64,000 nucleotides of DNA, taken from positions 62,001 through 126,000 of the forward strand of contig NZ_ML058619.1 in NCBI RefSeq assembly GCF_003635165.1, given 5' to 3'. The notes beneath the pieces were generated by a model. It did not search any database, was not told where the DNA came from, and saw only the letters and a program-made list of their open reading frames with translations. The translations under genes and the position numbers were made by a program. The DNA is from Burkholderia sp. Nafp2/4-1b (lineage in GTDB: Bacteria > Pseudomonadota > Gammaproteobacteria > Burkholderiales > Burkholderiaceae). The stretch's first letter is position 1; the number at the start of each line of letters is the position of its first letter. Below are positions 16,763 through 25,562 of this stretch, piece by piece.

Positions 16763-18070
16763 TTACGTCGTCGCGGCCTCGCGTTGCAGTGCCGGCAGCT
16801 CCAGGTTCGCGCGGAAATCGCCGCCCAGGTAGTCGGTATCGAGCAGATCGCGCCGTCGCAATTCGGGCAGCAAGCCGTTGAGCAGCAGGTCTTCCTGGTC
16901 CGGCTGGCCGAGCCCGTGCAGCGACAGCACGTCGACGAGCCCCCCGTGATAACGCATTTCGATCGCATCGGCGAGCTGCTCCGGCGTGCCGGCGACGGAC
17001 CAGTGCCCGGTCTCCTGCGCGCGGATGATCAGCTCGCGCAGCGTCAGCCGCTGGCGCGCGTAGCCGACGAAGATCGCCACCCGTCCGCGCCGGCGATGCA
17101 CGCTGTCGATCGACGGCAGCAGCGATGCCGGCAACGGCTGGTCGAGCGGCAGGTCGCGCAGGTCGACGCCGCCGCCGAGCATGTCGGCGAGCTTCAGCCG
17201 CCCTTGTTCGTAATCGATGCGCTCATGCTTGTCGCGCAACCGGCGCGCGACGTCGGCATCGGATTCGCCGATCACCGAATGAAACGAGTTCATCACGAGC
17301 GGCAGCCGGTCGCCGCGACCGAATGCAACCGCCTGCCGGTGCAGCTCGGCGACGAACGCGCGCGCATCGTCGAGCGTCGGCTGCGACGTGTAGACGACTT
17401 CCGCATACCTCGCGCCGAGCGCGACGCCGCTGGCCGACTGCCCGGCCTGAAACAGCACGGGCCTGCGCTGCGGCGACGGCGGCACATTCAGCGGCCCCTG
17501 CACCTGGAAGTGCGCACCGTGGTAGTCGATGGCACCGAGCTTGCGCGGATCGACCGAGATGCCGCCGCCCTGCCCGCGCCGCGTCGCGCGCGGATCGTTC
17601 GCATCGAACAGCGCGTTGACGACCTCGACGAATTCGGCTGCACGGGCGTAACGCCGCTCCGGATCGGGTAGCGCGGCATCGCCGAAATTTTCCTCGCCGA
17701 CCGACGACGTCACCGCATTCCACGCGGCGCGGCCGCCGCTCACGTGATCGAGGGTGCCGATCAGCCGCGCGAGGTTGTACGGATGGTGATAGGTGGTCGA
17801 CACCGTCGCGACGAGCCCGATGGCCGAGGTCGCCTGGCTCAACGCCGCGAGCGCGACGATCGGCTCCTGGCTGCCGGTGGTGCCGGCAAGGCCGGCCGCA
17901 TCGGCCTGCAGCAGGTCGGCGGTAAAGAGCCCCGTGATCTTCTCGGCTTCCGCCTTGCGTGCAAGCGACGCTGCACGCCGCACGCCGTGCGCGACATCCG
18001 CATCGCCCGGCGCGTACAGCACGCTCGCCGCGCCGACGAGCGTCTTCAGCCGTCTGCGTGCGCCGCTCAT
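16763..18070 (-). CDS. LLM flavin-dependent monooxygenase, NtaA/SnaA type
   Basis: A 435-residue monooxygenase of the same family as the one at 12824-14215 but divergent from it. Landmarks are ITGLFTADLLQADAAG, STTYHHPYNLARLIGTLDHV, GRAAWNAVTSS and RRPVLFQAGQSASGVALGA. FMNH2 would be supplied by a flavin reductase encoded elsewhere. The start at 18070 has GGAG 7 nt upstream, and its ATG also overlaps the stop of a 26-codon upstream frame. It is the first large gene of the minus-strand arm, directly after the divergent promoter region. Confidence 0.9.
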   Translation of the reverse strand: MSGARRRLKTLVGAASVLYAPGDADVAHGVRRAASLARKAEAEKITGLFTADLLQADAAGLAGTTGSQEPIVALAALSQATSAIGLVATVSTTYHHPYNLARLIGTLDHVSGGRAAWNAVTSSVGEENFGDAALPDPERRYARAAEFVEVVNALFDANDPRATRRGQGGGISVDPRKLGAIDYHGAHFQVQGPLNVPPSPQRRPVLFQAGQSASGVALGARYAEVVYTSQPTLDDARAFVAELHRQAVAFGRGDRLPLVMNSFHSVIGESDADVARRLRDKHERIDYEQGRLKLADMLGGGVDLRDLPLDQPLPASLLPSIDSVHRRRGRVAIFVGYARQRLTLRELIIRAQETGHWSVAGTPEQLADAIEMRYHGGLVDVLSLHGLGQPDQEDLLLNGLLPELRRRDLLDTDYLGGDFRANLELPALQREAATT

Positions 18071-18147
18071 GACGCGGCTCCGGTTGTCGTGCGATAGCGT
18101 GCGCGGCGCGTCGCACGTGGGTCGCGTCGTTCGCGTTGATCATTCAT
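18067..18147 (-). CDS. 26-residue Arg-rich leader-like ORF coupled to the LLM gene
   Basis: A short frame, MNDQRERRDPRATRRARYR plus seven residues, starts 6 nt after an AAGGA site. Its TGA stop overlaps the ATG of the monooxygenase gene (ATGA). Nine of its residues are arginine. It is the second such coupled short frame in the island. It may be a translated leader that modulates the monooxygenase, or a chance frame in GC-rich DNA; the ribosome site and exact overlap favour the former. Confidence 0.45.
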   Translation of the reverse strand: MNDQRERRDPRATRRARYRTTTGAAS

Positions 18148-18301
18148 TCGGATTCCTTGTGATTGCGTTCGGTCGGCGGAGGCATGTCGGCGTCGCGACG
18201 GCGAGCAGGCTCGCGTCGAATCATCGTCCGGCAGACTCCGGGCACGCGCCGCGAGGCGCGCAGCCAACGACCATAACGCAAGCCCCCTGGTCGGCCGGAA
18301 C

Positions 18302-18325
18302 GAATATTTTCGGCTTTCGATATTC
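18302..18325. promoter_or_regulatory. Inverted repeat in the divergent promoter region of the island
   Basis: GAATAT-N12-ATATTC lies in an AT-rich patch within the 274-bp region between the two arms of the scavenging island (18148-18421). The symmetric AT-rich arms are compatible with a LysR-type (CysB-like) operator controlling both directions. No regulator gene is encoded nearby. The rest of the region holds no gene. Confidence 0.4.
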
Positions 18326-18421
18326 TTCTTGATTGTTTGACCGCGCGAACGGCGGCGAAAAATAATTCGGCATGCCAACCCAGTTGATCAGGCCGCTTCG
18401 ACCCGCGCCGATCGCCTCGCC

Positions 18422-19621
18422 ATGACGTTCGACGCCATCCGCTCCAACTCCGATTCGTCCGCTTTGCCGACGCTCTCCACGTTACCGTTTCGCGTGAGCG
18501 TGCTCGACAAGAGCCCCGTCGCGCCGGGAGAAACGGCCACCGACGCGCTCGCACGCACCGTATCGCTCGCGCGCTTCGCCGATGCCGCCGGCTATCACCG
18601 TTACTGGCTCGCTGAACATCACAACACCGCCACGCTCGCGTGCCCGTCGCCGGAGATCCTGATCGCGCACGTGCTCGCGCATACGCACCGCATTCGCGTC
18701 GGATCGGGCGGCGTGATGCTGCAGCACTACAGTCCGTACAAGATCGCGGAAAACTTCAACCTGCTCGCGTCGCTCGCGCCGGGCCGCGTCGATCTCGGCA
18801 TCGGCAAGGCGCCGGGCGGCCTGCCGCTGTCCACGCGCGCGCTGCAGGCCGGCTACGATCCGTCGCGACGCGCGTCGTTCGCCGATCTCGCCGCCGAACT
18901 GAATCGGCATCTTCGACACGACGGCACGCGGGCTGAAGCATCGGACACATCCGACGCGCCGGCCGCATCCGACGCATCCGGCGACGACATCGCCGCATTG
19001 CACGCGACACCGCTGCCGCCGGTACCCGCACAACCATTCCTGCTCGGCGCAAGCGCGGACAGCGCCACGCTCGCCGCACATCTCGGCTGGGCATTCGTCT
19101 ATGCGTCGCACCTGAACGCATCCGCGACGGATCTCGAACGTGCATTCGACGCGTATCGAAACGCGTCCGGCGGCCGCACGCCGTTGCTCGCGGTGTCCGC
19201 GATCGTCGCCGATACCCGCGAAGCGGCCGCGCGACTGGCGAGCGGACATCAGGGCTTTCGCGTCCAGGTCGGCGATACGCCGGCCGTCAACGTCGGCAGC
19301 CTCGAGCAGGCGCACGCGTATATCCGCCAGGCGGGCAACGGCCCGCATCGTATCGAACCGCGCGAAACGCGGATCGTGCACGGCACGCGCGACGACGTGC
19401 TGCGCGAGCTGGACGCGCTGCATCGCCGTCACGGGATTGCCGAATTCGTCGTCGACACGCCGCTAGCCGACGCCGCACCGCGGATTGCGTCGCTGCGATT
19501 GCTGGCCGGCGCGCGCGCCGCTGACCATGACGATGCGCCGTCACGACACGAACCGGATGCTCGCCCCGCCGGCGCCCGTACGCTCGCGCGCGAACCGGAC
19601 TTCGAGGGCACTGCGCGATGA
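18422..19621 (+). CDS. MsnO8-family LLM oxidoreductase
   Basis: A 399-residue luciferase-like oxidoreductase of the MsnO8 group (VSVLDKSPVAPGETATDAL, RYWLAEHHNT, RIRVGSGGVMLQHYSPYKIAENF). It is distinct from the three NtaA-type enzymes in the island. MsnO8 was named from sulfur-oxygenation gene sets; a role in cleaving organosulfur compounds is probable. An insertion of about 25 residues rich in Ser, Asp and Ala (residues about 170-195) sits mid-protein. Its stop overlaps the next start by 4 bp (ATGA), so it is coupled to the GNAT gene. Confidence 0.88.
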   Translation: MTFDAIRSNSDSSALPTLSTLPFRVSVLDKSPVAPGETATDALARTVSLARFADAAGYHRYWLAEHHNTATLACPSPEILIAHVLAHTHRIRVGSGGVMLQHYSPYKIAENFNLLASLAPGRVDLGIGKAPGGLPLSTRALQAGYDPSRRASFADLAAELNRHLRHDGTRAEASDTSDAPAASDASGDDIAALHATPLPPVPAQPFLLGASADSATLAAHLGWAFVYASHLNASATDLERAFDAYRNASGGRTPLLAVSAIVADTREAAARLASGHQGFRVQVGDTPAVNVGSLEQAHAYIRQAGNGPHRIEPRETRIVHGTRDDVLRELDALHRRHGIAEFVVDTPLADAAPRIASLRLLAGARAADHDDAPSRHEPDARPAGARTLAREPDFEGTAR

Positions 19622-20193
19622 CCGGGACGATCCGCATTGCCGGCGCCGACGACGTGCCGGCCGTCTACGCGCTGCTGCAGGACGCGTACGCTCCGCTCGT
19701 GCCGCAGGGCGTGCACTTCACGATCACGCGCTCGCCGATCGAACGCGTCGCGCAGACCGTCGCGCGCGAAACGACGTTCGTGCTTGAACACACGACCGCG
19801 GAAGGCCATGCGGCCCTCGCAGCCACGTTGACCGTGCGGTTCCCGTGGGTATCCGGCGAACGGCAGCGCACGCCGTACCCGTTCCTGCACTGGTTCGCCG
19901 TCGCGCCCGCGTTCAAGCGGCAAGGCTTCGGGCACGCGCTGATCGCGCACGTCGAGACGCAGTTCCTGGCCGCGCAGGTCAAGGCACCCGCGACGTACCT
20001 CGCGACCGCGACCAACCATCCGTGGCTGCAGTCGTACTACGAGCGCCGCGGCTACGTACCGTTCGACCGCTCGACGAATGCGCTCGGCACGCCGCTCGTG
20101 TGGCTGAGAAAAATCCTGATCCCGGATCTCTACCCGGATCCGGCGGCGCACGATACCGCCGCGCACGGCGTGCACCTGCACGCAAACGCGTGA
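19618..20193 (+). CDS. GNAT family N-acetyltransferase
   Basis: A 191-residue acetyl-CoA-dependent N-acetyltransferase. The acetyl-CoA binding segment is HWFAVAPAFKRQGFGHALIA (residues about 91-110), with YYERRGYVPFDRS as the distal strand. It is translated with the MsnO8 gene and lies just upstream of the oligopeptide-type importer. It might acetylate an amine released by the monooxygenases or detoxify an analogue; GNATs accompany methionine-derivative catabolism in other sulfur clusters. The substrate is unknown. Confidence 0.85.
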   Translation: MTGTIRIAGADDVPAVYALLQDAYAPLVPQGVHFTITRSPIERVAQTVARETTFVLEHTTAEGHAALAATLTVRFPWVSGERQRTPYPFLHWFAVAPAFKRQGFGHALIAHVETQFLAAQVKAPATYLATATNHPWLQSYYERRGYVPFDRSTNALGTPLVWLRKILIPDLYPDPAAHDTAAHGVHLHANA

Positions 20194-20257
20194 CGCGCCG
20201 GTTGCCGGCCGCCCGCATCGCATCACCCGCTACCCACTTCGAGAAAGGCTTCCCCGC

Positions 20258-21898
20258 ATGACATTCGCATTTCCGGATTCCGCTCCGCGCGCATCGCGCC
20301 GCACCGCATCGGCCGCACTGCTGCTCACGCTCGCGCTGCCGTGCGCGGCCTTCGCACAGGGCACGCCCGTCTCGGGCGGCACGCTGACCTGGGGCGTCGA
20401 AACGGAGCCGCGCACGCTGAACCCGCAACTGAACGGCCAGGACAAGGTCGAGCTGCTGCTGCGCAACGCCTACGAAAGCCTGCTCGTGCAGAAGCCCGAC
20501 GGCAGCTACGTGCCGTGGCTCGCGACCGGCTACAAGGTCGCCGCCGACGGCAAGACCTACACGTTCACGCTGCGCGACGGCGTGAAGTTCACCGACGGCG
20601 CGCCGTTCGACGCGAAGGCCGTCGCCCGCAACTTCCTGAATGCCCGCGAACTGTCGTACTCGGCCGGCAGCCAGCTCGCGCGGCTGATCTCGCACGTCGC
20701 GGACGTGAAGACGCCGGACGAGCGCACGGTCGTCATCACGCTCGACGCACCGTACGCGCCGTTCCTCACGTTCGCCGGCCGGCTGCCGCTGCTGTCGCCG
20801 AACGCGTTCGATCGCCCGAGCCTGAAGTCGGGCGGCACCGACATCGCCGGCACCGGCCCGTTCATCCTGCGCCGCTATGTGAAGGGGCAGGAAATCGAAT
20901 TCGCGAAGAACCCCGACTATCGCTGGGCGCCGCCGACGGCGGGCCACCAGGGGCCGGCCTACCTGGACCGGATCGTCTACCGGTTCCTGCCCGAGTCGTC
21001 GGTGCGCACCGGCGCGCTGTTGTCCGGCCAGGTCGACGTGATCGAAGGCGTGTCGGGCAACGACGCCGCGCTGATCCGCAAGAACACCGACTTCACCTAT
21101 CGCCGCGCGCTCAACACCGGTACGCCGTACTCGCTGTTCCTGAACGTCGCATACGGCCCCACGCAGGACGTGAAGGTGCGCCGTGCGCTGCTCGAAGGGC
21201 TCGACACGACCGGCATCGTGCAGTCGATCTACCGCGGCGAGCGCACGCGTGCGTGGGGTGTCACGTCGCCGATCGATCCGTTCTACGACGCCGCGATCGA
21301 AAAGACCTACGGCAACAATCCGAAGCTCGCGAACCAGCTGCTGGACGAAGCCGGCTGGAACGCGCGCGACAGCGGCGGCTACCGCACCAAGAACGGCGAG
21401 CGGCTGACGATCGCGGTGATCCAGGCGCAGGCGACGGTGCGCGACCAGCGCGACGTGCTGCTGCAGGCGCTGCAGGCCCAGGCGCGGCAACGGCTCGGCG
21501 TCGACCTGAAGATCCAGTACGTCGACGACGGCACGTATGTCGAAGCGCGCAAGAGCGGCAAGTTCGGCTCGATCGCGAACTCGAACACACCGCCGGACGG
21601 GATCGACATCGAAGGCCATTACCTGCCCGTCGACCGCGGCGGCGCACTGAACTACAGCCGCGCCGCGGCGCCCGAGCTGACACGCTGGCTGCAGGCGGCC
21701 GCGCACACGCAAAACGTCGCGGAACGCAAGAAGCTGTACGGCGAGCTGCAGCGCTTCGCGCTCAACGAGCAGGCGTACGCGGTGCCGCTGTACGAGCCCG
21801 AAGACCAGATCGCCGCCGCGAAGGCGGTCCAGGGGCTGCGCTTCCGCTCGTTCGCGCAGATGCCGGAGAACCCGTACGACGTGTGGGTGAAGAAGTAA
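20258..21898 (+). CDS. Oligopeptide-type ABC transporter substrate-binding protein
   Basis: A 546-residue SBP_bac_5 family lipid-free binding protein with a signal peptide ending CAAFAQG near residue 35. Mature landmarks are GGTLTWGVETEPRTLNPQLN, YKVAADGKTYTFTLRDGVKF and TDGAPFDAKAVARNF. This class carries peptides, nickel, opines or glutathione. The gene starts the importer operon of the plus-strand arm, 64 bp after the GNAT gene. Neighbouring monooxygenases point to a sulfur- or nitrogen-rich ligand, but no ligand residues can be assigned. Confidence 0.92.
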   Translation: MTFAFPDSAPRASRRTASAALLLTLALPCAAFAQGTPVSGGTLTWGVETEPRTLNPQLNGQDKVELLLRNAYESLLVQKPDGSYVPWLATGYKVAADGKTYTFTLRDGVKFTDGAPFDAKAVARNFLNARELSYSAGSQLARLISHVADVKTPDERTVVITLDAPYAPFLTFAGRLPLLSPNAFDRPSLKSGGTDIAGTGPFILRRYVKGQEIEFAKNPDYRWAPPTAGHQGPAYLDRIVYRFLPESSVRTGALLSGQVDVIEGVSGNDAALIRKNTDFTYRRALNTGTPYSLFLNVAYGPTQDVKVRRALLEGLDTTGIVQSIYRGERTRAWGVTSPIDPFYDAAIEKTYGNNPKLANQLLDEAGWNARDSGGYRTKNGERLTIAVIQAQATVRDQRDVLLQALQAQARQRLGVDLKIQYVDDGTYVEARKSGKFGSIANSNTPPDGIDIEGHYLPVDRGGALNYSRAAAPELTRWLQAAAHTQNVAERKKLYGELQRFALNEQAYAVPLYEPEDQIAAAKAVQGLRFRSFAQMPENPYDVWVKK

Positions 21899-21961
21899 GC
21901 GGGCGCGTATCGGCCTGCTTTTCGCGCCTGATTTGCGCCGACCCGACAGGAGAACTCGCAC

Positions 21962-22972
21962 ATGAACCCTTCGCCCTCCGCTCCCGTCTCCGTCCCGGAC
22001 GCGCTGCCGGCCGCGTCCTCGCCGCCCGCCTGGCGCCGCTGGACGGCTTCGCCGGTCGCGACGCGGCTCGCAACCGGCGCACTCGTGCTGTGGGCCGCCG
22101 TGACGCTGTCGTTCGCCGCCGTGCATCTCGCCCCGGGCGACATCGTCAGCATCCTGATCGGCGAGCAGTTGAGCACGCCCGAGATCGAGGCCGCGATCCG
22201 CCGGGAATGGGGGCTCGACGAACCGCTCGCGCTGCAATACGCGCATTACCTGTGGCGCGTGCTGCACGGCGACTTCGGCCGCTCGTACATCCTGAACACC
22301 GACGTCGCGCCGCTCGTGCTCGGCCAGCTGTGGCCGACGCTGAAGCTGACGGGCGCGGCGCTCGTCGTGACGATCGCGTTCGCGGTCGGCCTCGCGGTGC
22401 TGACGGCCGGCCGTCGCTGGGCGGGGCGCGCGGCGTCCGGCGTCGAACTGCTGCTCGCGTCCACGCCGTCGTTCTGGCTCGGGATCATGCTGCTGTTCGT
22501 GTTCAGCTTCACGTTGAAGCTGTTTCCGGTGGCCGGCGATCGCGGCTTCGCATCGCTCGTGCTGCCCGCGCTGTCGCTCGGGCTCGCACAGGGCGCCGTG
22601 ATCGGCCGCGTGTTGCGGCAAGGCATCGAGCGCGCGCTCGACGAGCCGTATGCGCTGACCGTGCGCTCATGGGGTATCGGCGGGCTCGCGCTGCGCGTGC
22701 GCCATGCGCTGCGCCACGCGGCACTGCCGGCCGTCACGCTGGCCGGCTGGCTGGTCGGCGGGCTGCTGAGCGGCGCGGTGATCACCGAGCAGGTGTTCGG
22801 CCGGCCGGGCCTCGGCAAGGTGACGGTCGATGCGGTGCTGTCGAAGGACATGCCGGTGATCCTTGCGATCGCGATCCTGTCCGCGGCGATCTACGTCGCG
22901 CTCAGCACCGCCGTCGATCTGCTGTACCTGCTGATCGACCCACGCCTGCGCGATCGCCGCGCACGTCGCTGA
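21962..22972 (+). CDS. Oligopeptide-type ABC transporter permease (DppB-like)
   Basis: A 336-residue inner-membrane permease with about six helices. It shows the DppB-type features AVHLAPGDIV, IEAAIRREWGLDEPLALQYA, and the coupling loop after GAVITEQVFGRPGLGK. It pairs with the DppC-like permease that starts 13 bp downstream. An AGGAGAAC ribosome site precedes the ATG. The N-terminus has a Pro/Ala-rich cytoplasmic extension of about 35 residues. Confidence 0.92.
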   Translation: MNPSPSAPVSVPDALPAASSPPAWRRWTASPVATRLATGALVLWAAVTLSFAAVHLAPGDIVSILIGEQLSTPEIEAAIRREWGLDEPLALQYAHYLWRVLHGDFGRSYILNTDVAPLVLGQLWPTLKLTGAALVVTIAFAVGLAVLTAGRRWAGRAASGVELLLASTPSFWLGIMLLFVFSFTLKLFPVAGDRGFASLVLPALSLGLAQGAVIGRVLRQGIERALDEPYALTVRSWGIGGLALRVRHALRHAALPAVTLAGWLVGGLLSGAVITEQVFGRPGLGKVTVDAVLSKDMPVILAIAILSAAIYVALSTAVDLLYLLIDPRLRDRRARR

Positions 22973-22985
22973 ACCGGAGGCATCG

Positions 22986-23855
22986 ATGTCCACTCCCGTC
23001 GAACTCACGTTGCGCGCAGCGCCGAAGCCTCGCGTGGCCGGCTGGCTGCGCCGGCATCCCGGCCTCGCGCTGGCCGCCGCCTACCTGTTGCTGAACGCGA
23101 TCGCCGTCGCGGCGCCCGGATGGCTCGCGCACTACGACCCGCTGGCCGCCGATCCGCTGTCGGCGCAGCTCGGCAGCAGCGCCGAGCACTGGCTCGGCAC
23201 CGATCAGCTCGGCCGCGACATCTTCTCGCGGGTCGTGTACGGCGCGCGCTACTCGCTGTCGATCAGCGCGGCCGCGATCGGCGTTGCGACCGTGTTCGGC
23301 ACCGCGCTGGGGCTCTTCGCGGGCCTCGCGCGCGGCTGGCTCGACGAGCTGATCACGCGCATGCTCGACGTCGTGTCCGCGTTCCCCGACCTGCTGCTCG
23401 CGCTGATGCTGATCTCGTTCACCGGCCCGGGCGCGGTGAACCTGGTGTTCGCGCTCGGCGTCGCGTCGGTGCCGCGTTTCGCTCGCGTGGTGCGCGCGCA
23501 GACCTTCGTCGTCGCCGGCTCCGGCCATGTCGAGCACGCGCGCACGCTCGGCCTCGCACCGGCGGTGCTGGTCTGGCGGCACGTATTGCCGCATGCGATC
23601 GCGCAGGTGCCGGTGCTCGCGACGATCGGCCTCAGCACCGCGATCATCGGCACGTCGGGACTGAGCTTTCTCGGCATGGGGCCGCAGCCGCCCGCCGCCG
23701 AATGGGGGCTGATGCTCGCCGAGGGCCGCCATTATCTGTACAACGCGTGGTGGATCGCGGTGTGGCCCGGCCTTGCCATCACCGCGGCCGTGATCGCCGT
23801 GAACGCGCTCGGCGGCTACTGGCAGGCGCGCTTCGAGCGCCGGGAGGCCGCATGA
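22986..23855 (+). CDS. Oligopeptide-type ABC transporter permease (DppC-like)
   Basis: A 289-residue permease with the hallmark segment HWLGTDQLGRDIFSRVVYGA, then LFAGLARGWLDELITRMLDV, the EAA-type loop HARTLGLAPAVLVWRHVLPH, and GLSFLGMGPQPPAAEWGLM. It forms the heterodimeric channel with the DppB-like protein. Its stop codon overlaps the ATPase start (ATGA). Confidence 0.93.
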   Translation: MSTPVELTLRAAPKPRVAGWLRRHPGLALAAAYLLLNAIAVAAPGWLAHYDPLAADPLSAQLGSSAEHWLGTDQLGRDIFSRVVYGARYSLSISAAAIGVATVFGTALGLFAGLARGWLDELITRMLDVVSAFPDLLLALMLISFTGPGAVNLVFALGVASVPRFARVVRAQTFVVAGSGHVEHARTLGLAPAVLVWRHVLPHAIAQVPVLATIGLSTAIIGTSGLSFLGMGPQPPAAEWGLMLAEGRHYLYNAWWIAVWPGLAITAAVIAVNALGGYWQARFERREAA

Positions 23856-25537
23856 ACGCCCCCGCACTCGTCGCGCCGGCCGCGGGCGCTGCCGCCGAGC
23901 CGCTGGTTCGGATCGAAGGTCTGACGATCGGCTTTCGCCGCACCCGCGGCGCACGCGGCACGCAGGCCGTCGTCGGGCCGCTCGACCTCGCCGTGCATGC
24001 CGGCGAATGCGTCGCGATCGTCGGTGAATCGGGTTCCGGCAAGTCGGTGACCGCGCGCAGCCTCGTCGGCCTGAACGGCCCGCATGCGGTGCTCGACGCC
24101 GAACGCTTCGAGATCGCCGGCGTCGACGTGCGCCGCCATCGCGAACGCGACTGGCGCGCGATCCGCGGCCGCCGGATCGGCTATGTGCTGCAGGATGCGC
24201 TGGTGTCGCTCGACCCGCTGTGGCGCGTGCGCGACCTGGTGGCCGAGGCGCTGCACGACACGCGCCGGCGCGACGTCGCGACGCGCAGCGCCGAGCTGCT
24301 GCGGGCCGTCGGCATCGACGACCCCGAGCGGCGTCTGCCGCAGTATCCGCACCAGTTGTCGGGCGGCTTGCGGCAGCGCGTGCTGATCGGCACCGCCATC
24401 GCGGGCGGTGCGTCGCTGTTGATCGCCGACGAGCCGACCACCGCGCTCGACATGACCGTGCAGCGCCAGATCCTGTCGCTGCTGCGTGCGCGCCGCGATG
24501 CCGGCGACGCGGTGCTGCTGATCAGCCACGACCTCGCGGTCGTCGCGGAACTGGCCGATCGCGTACTCGTGATGCGCGGCGGCCAGGTGGTCGAACAGGG
24601 GCCGGCACGTGCGGTGTTGAGCGCGCCGGCGCACCCGTACACGCGCCAATTGCTCGCGGCGATTCCCACCGCCGGGTCGCGCGGATTCCGGCTCGCGGCG
24701 ACCGCCCAGGTGCCGCTGCCGCCGAAGCGCATCGATCCGGATGCGCCGGTACTGGCCGTCGACGCGCTGACGAAGCGCTACGGCGGCCGCGACACGCCGG
24801 CCGCGGTCGACGGCGTGTCGTTCACGCTCGCGCGCGGCGAGACGCTCGGTATCGTCGGTGAATCCGGCTCCGGCAAGTCGACGGTCGCGCGGATCGTGCT
24901 CGGGCTCGTCGAGCCGGACAGCGGCGCCGTCACGCTCGACGGCCAGCCGTGGAGCAGCGTGCCGGAAACCGCGCGGCGGGCACGACGGGCGCGGCTGCGG
25001 CTGATCGCGCAGGATCCTTACAGTTCGTTCGACCCGCGCTACCCGGTCGGCGACATCATCGGCGAAAGCCTCGATGCGCTCGGGATCCGCGGCGACGCGC
25101 GGCGCCGCCGCGTGCTGCAACTGCTCGACGAAGTTCAGCTGGGCGCCGCGTGCCTCGACCGGTACCCGCGCGAACTGTCGGGCGGCCAGCGGCAGCGCGT
25201 CGCGATCGCGCGCGCGTTCGCGTCGAATCCGGCGCTGCTCGTCGCGGACGAGCCCGTCAGCGCGCTCGACGTATCGATCCAGGCGCAGGTGCTCGATCTG
25301 CTTGCCGACCTGCAGGCCGAGCACGGTACCGCGATGCTGTTCATCTCGCACGATCTCGGCGTCGTTCATCACGTCGCCGACCGGATTCTCGTGATGCGCG
25401 GCGGCCGCGTGCTCGAAAGCGGCCCGGTGGAGCGGGTGTTCGGCGCGCCGTCGCACCCGTACACCGCGTCGCTGCTCGACGCGCTGCCGAGCTTGCCCGA
25501 ACCGCATGCGGCGTTGCGCTCGCCCGCACTTGCATGA
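23852..25537 (+). CDS. Fused dual ATP-binding protein of the oligopeptide-type importer
   Basis: A 561-residue protein joining DppD-like and DppF-like ATPases in one chain, as in GsiA. NBD1 has GESGSGKSVTARS, LSGGLRQRVLIGTA and LLIADEPTTALDM. NBD2 has GESGSGKSTVARI, LSGGQRQRVAIARA and LLVADEPVSALDV. Both Walker A and signature motifs are intact. It energises the two upstream permeases. The last gene of the operon, an LLM monooxygenase, begins 25 bp after its stop. Confidence 0.93.
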   Translation: MNAPALVAPAAGAAAEPLVRIEGLTIGFRRTRGARGTQAVVGPLDLAVHAGECVAIVGESGSGKSVTARSLVGLNGPHAVLDAERFEIAGVDVRRHRERDWRAIRGRRIGYVLQDALVSLDPLWRVRDLVAEALHDTRRRDVATRSAELLRAVGIDDPERRLPQYPHQLSGGLRQRVLIGTAIAGGASLLIADEPTTALDMTVQRQILSLLRARRDAGDAVLLISHDLAVVAELADRVLVMRGGQVVEQGPARAVLSAPAHPYTRQLLAAIPTAGSRGFRLAATAQVPLPPKRIDPDAPVLAVDALTKRYGGRDTPAAVDGVSFTLARGETLGIVGESGSGKSTVARIVLGLVEPDSGAVTLDGQPWSSVPETARRARRARLRLIAQDPYSSFDPRYPVGDIIGESLDALGIRGDARRRRVLQLLDEVQLGAACLDRYPRELSGGQRQRVAIARAFASNPALLVADEPVSALDVSIQAQVLDLLADLQAEHGTAMLFISHDLGVVHHVADRILVMRGGRVLESGPVERVFGAPSHPYTASLLDALPSLPEPHAALRSPALA

Positions 25538-25562
25538 CCTTTCCCCTTGCAGAACCGCTGAC

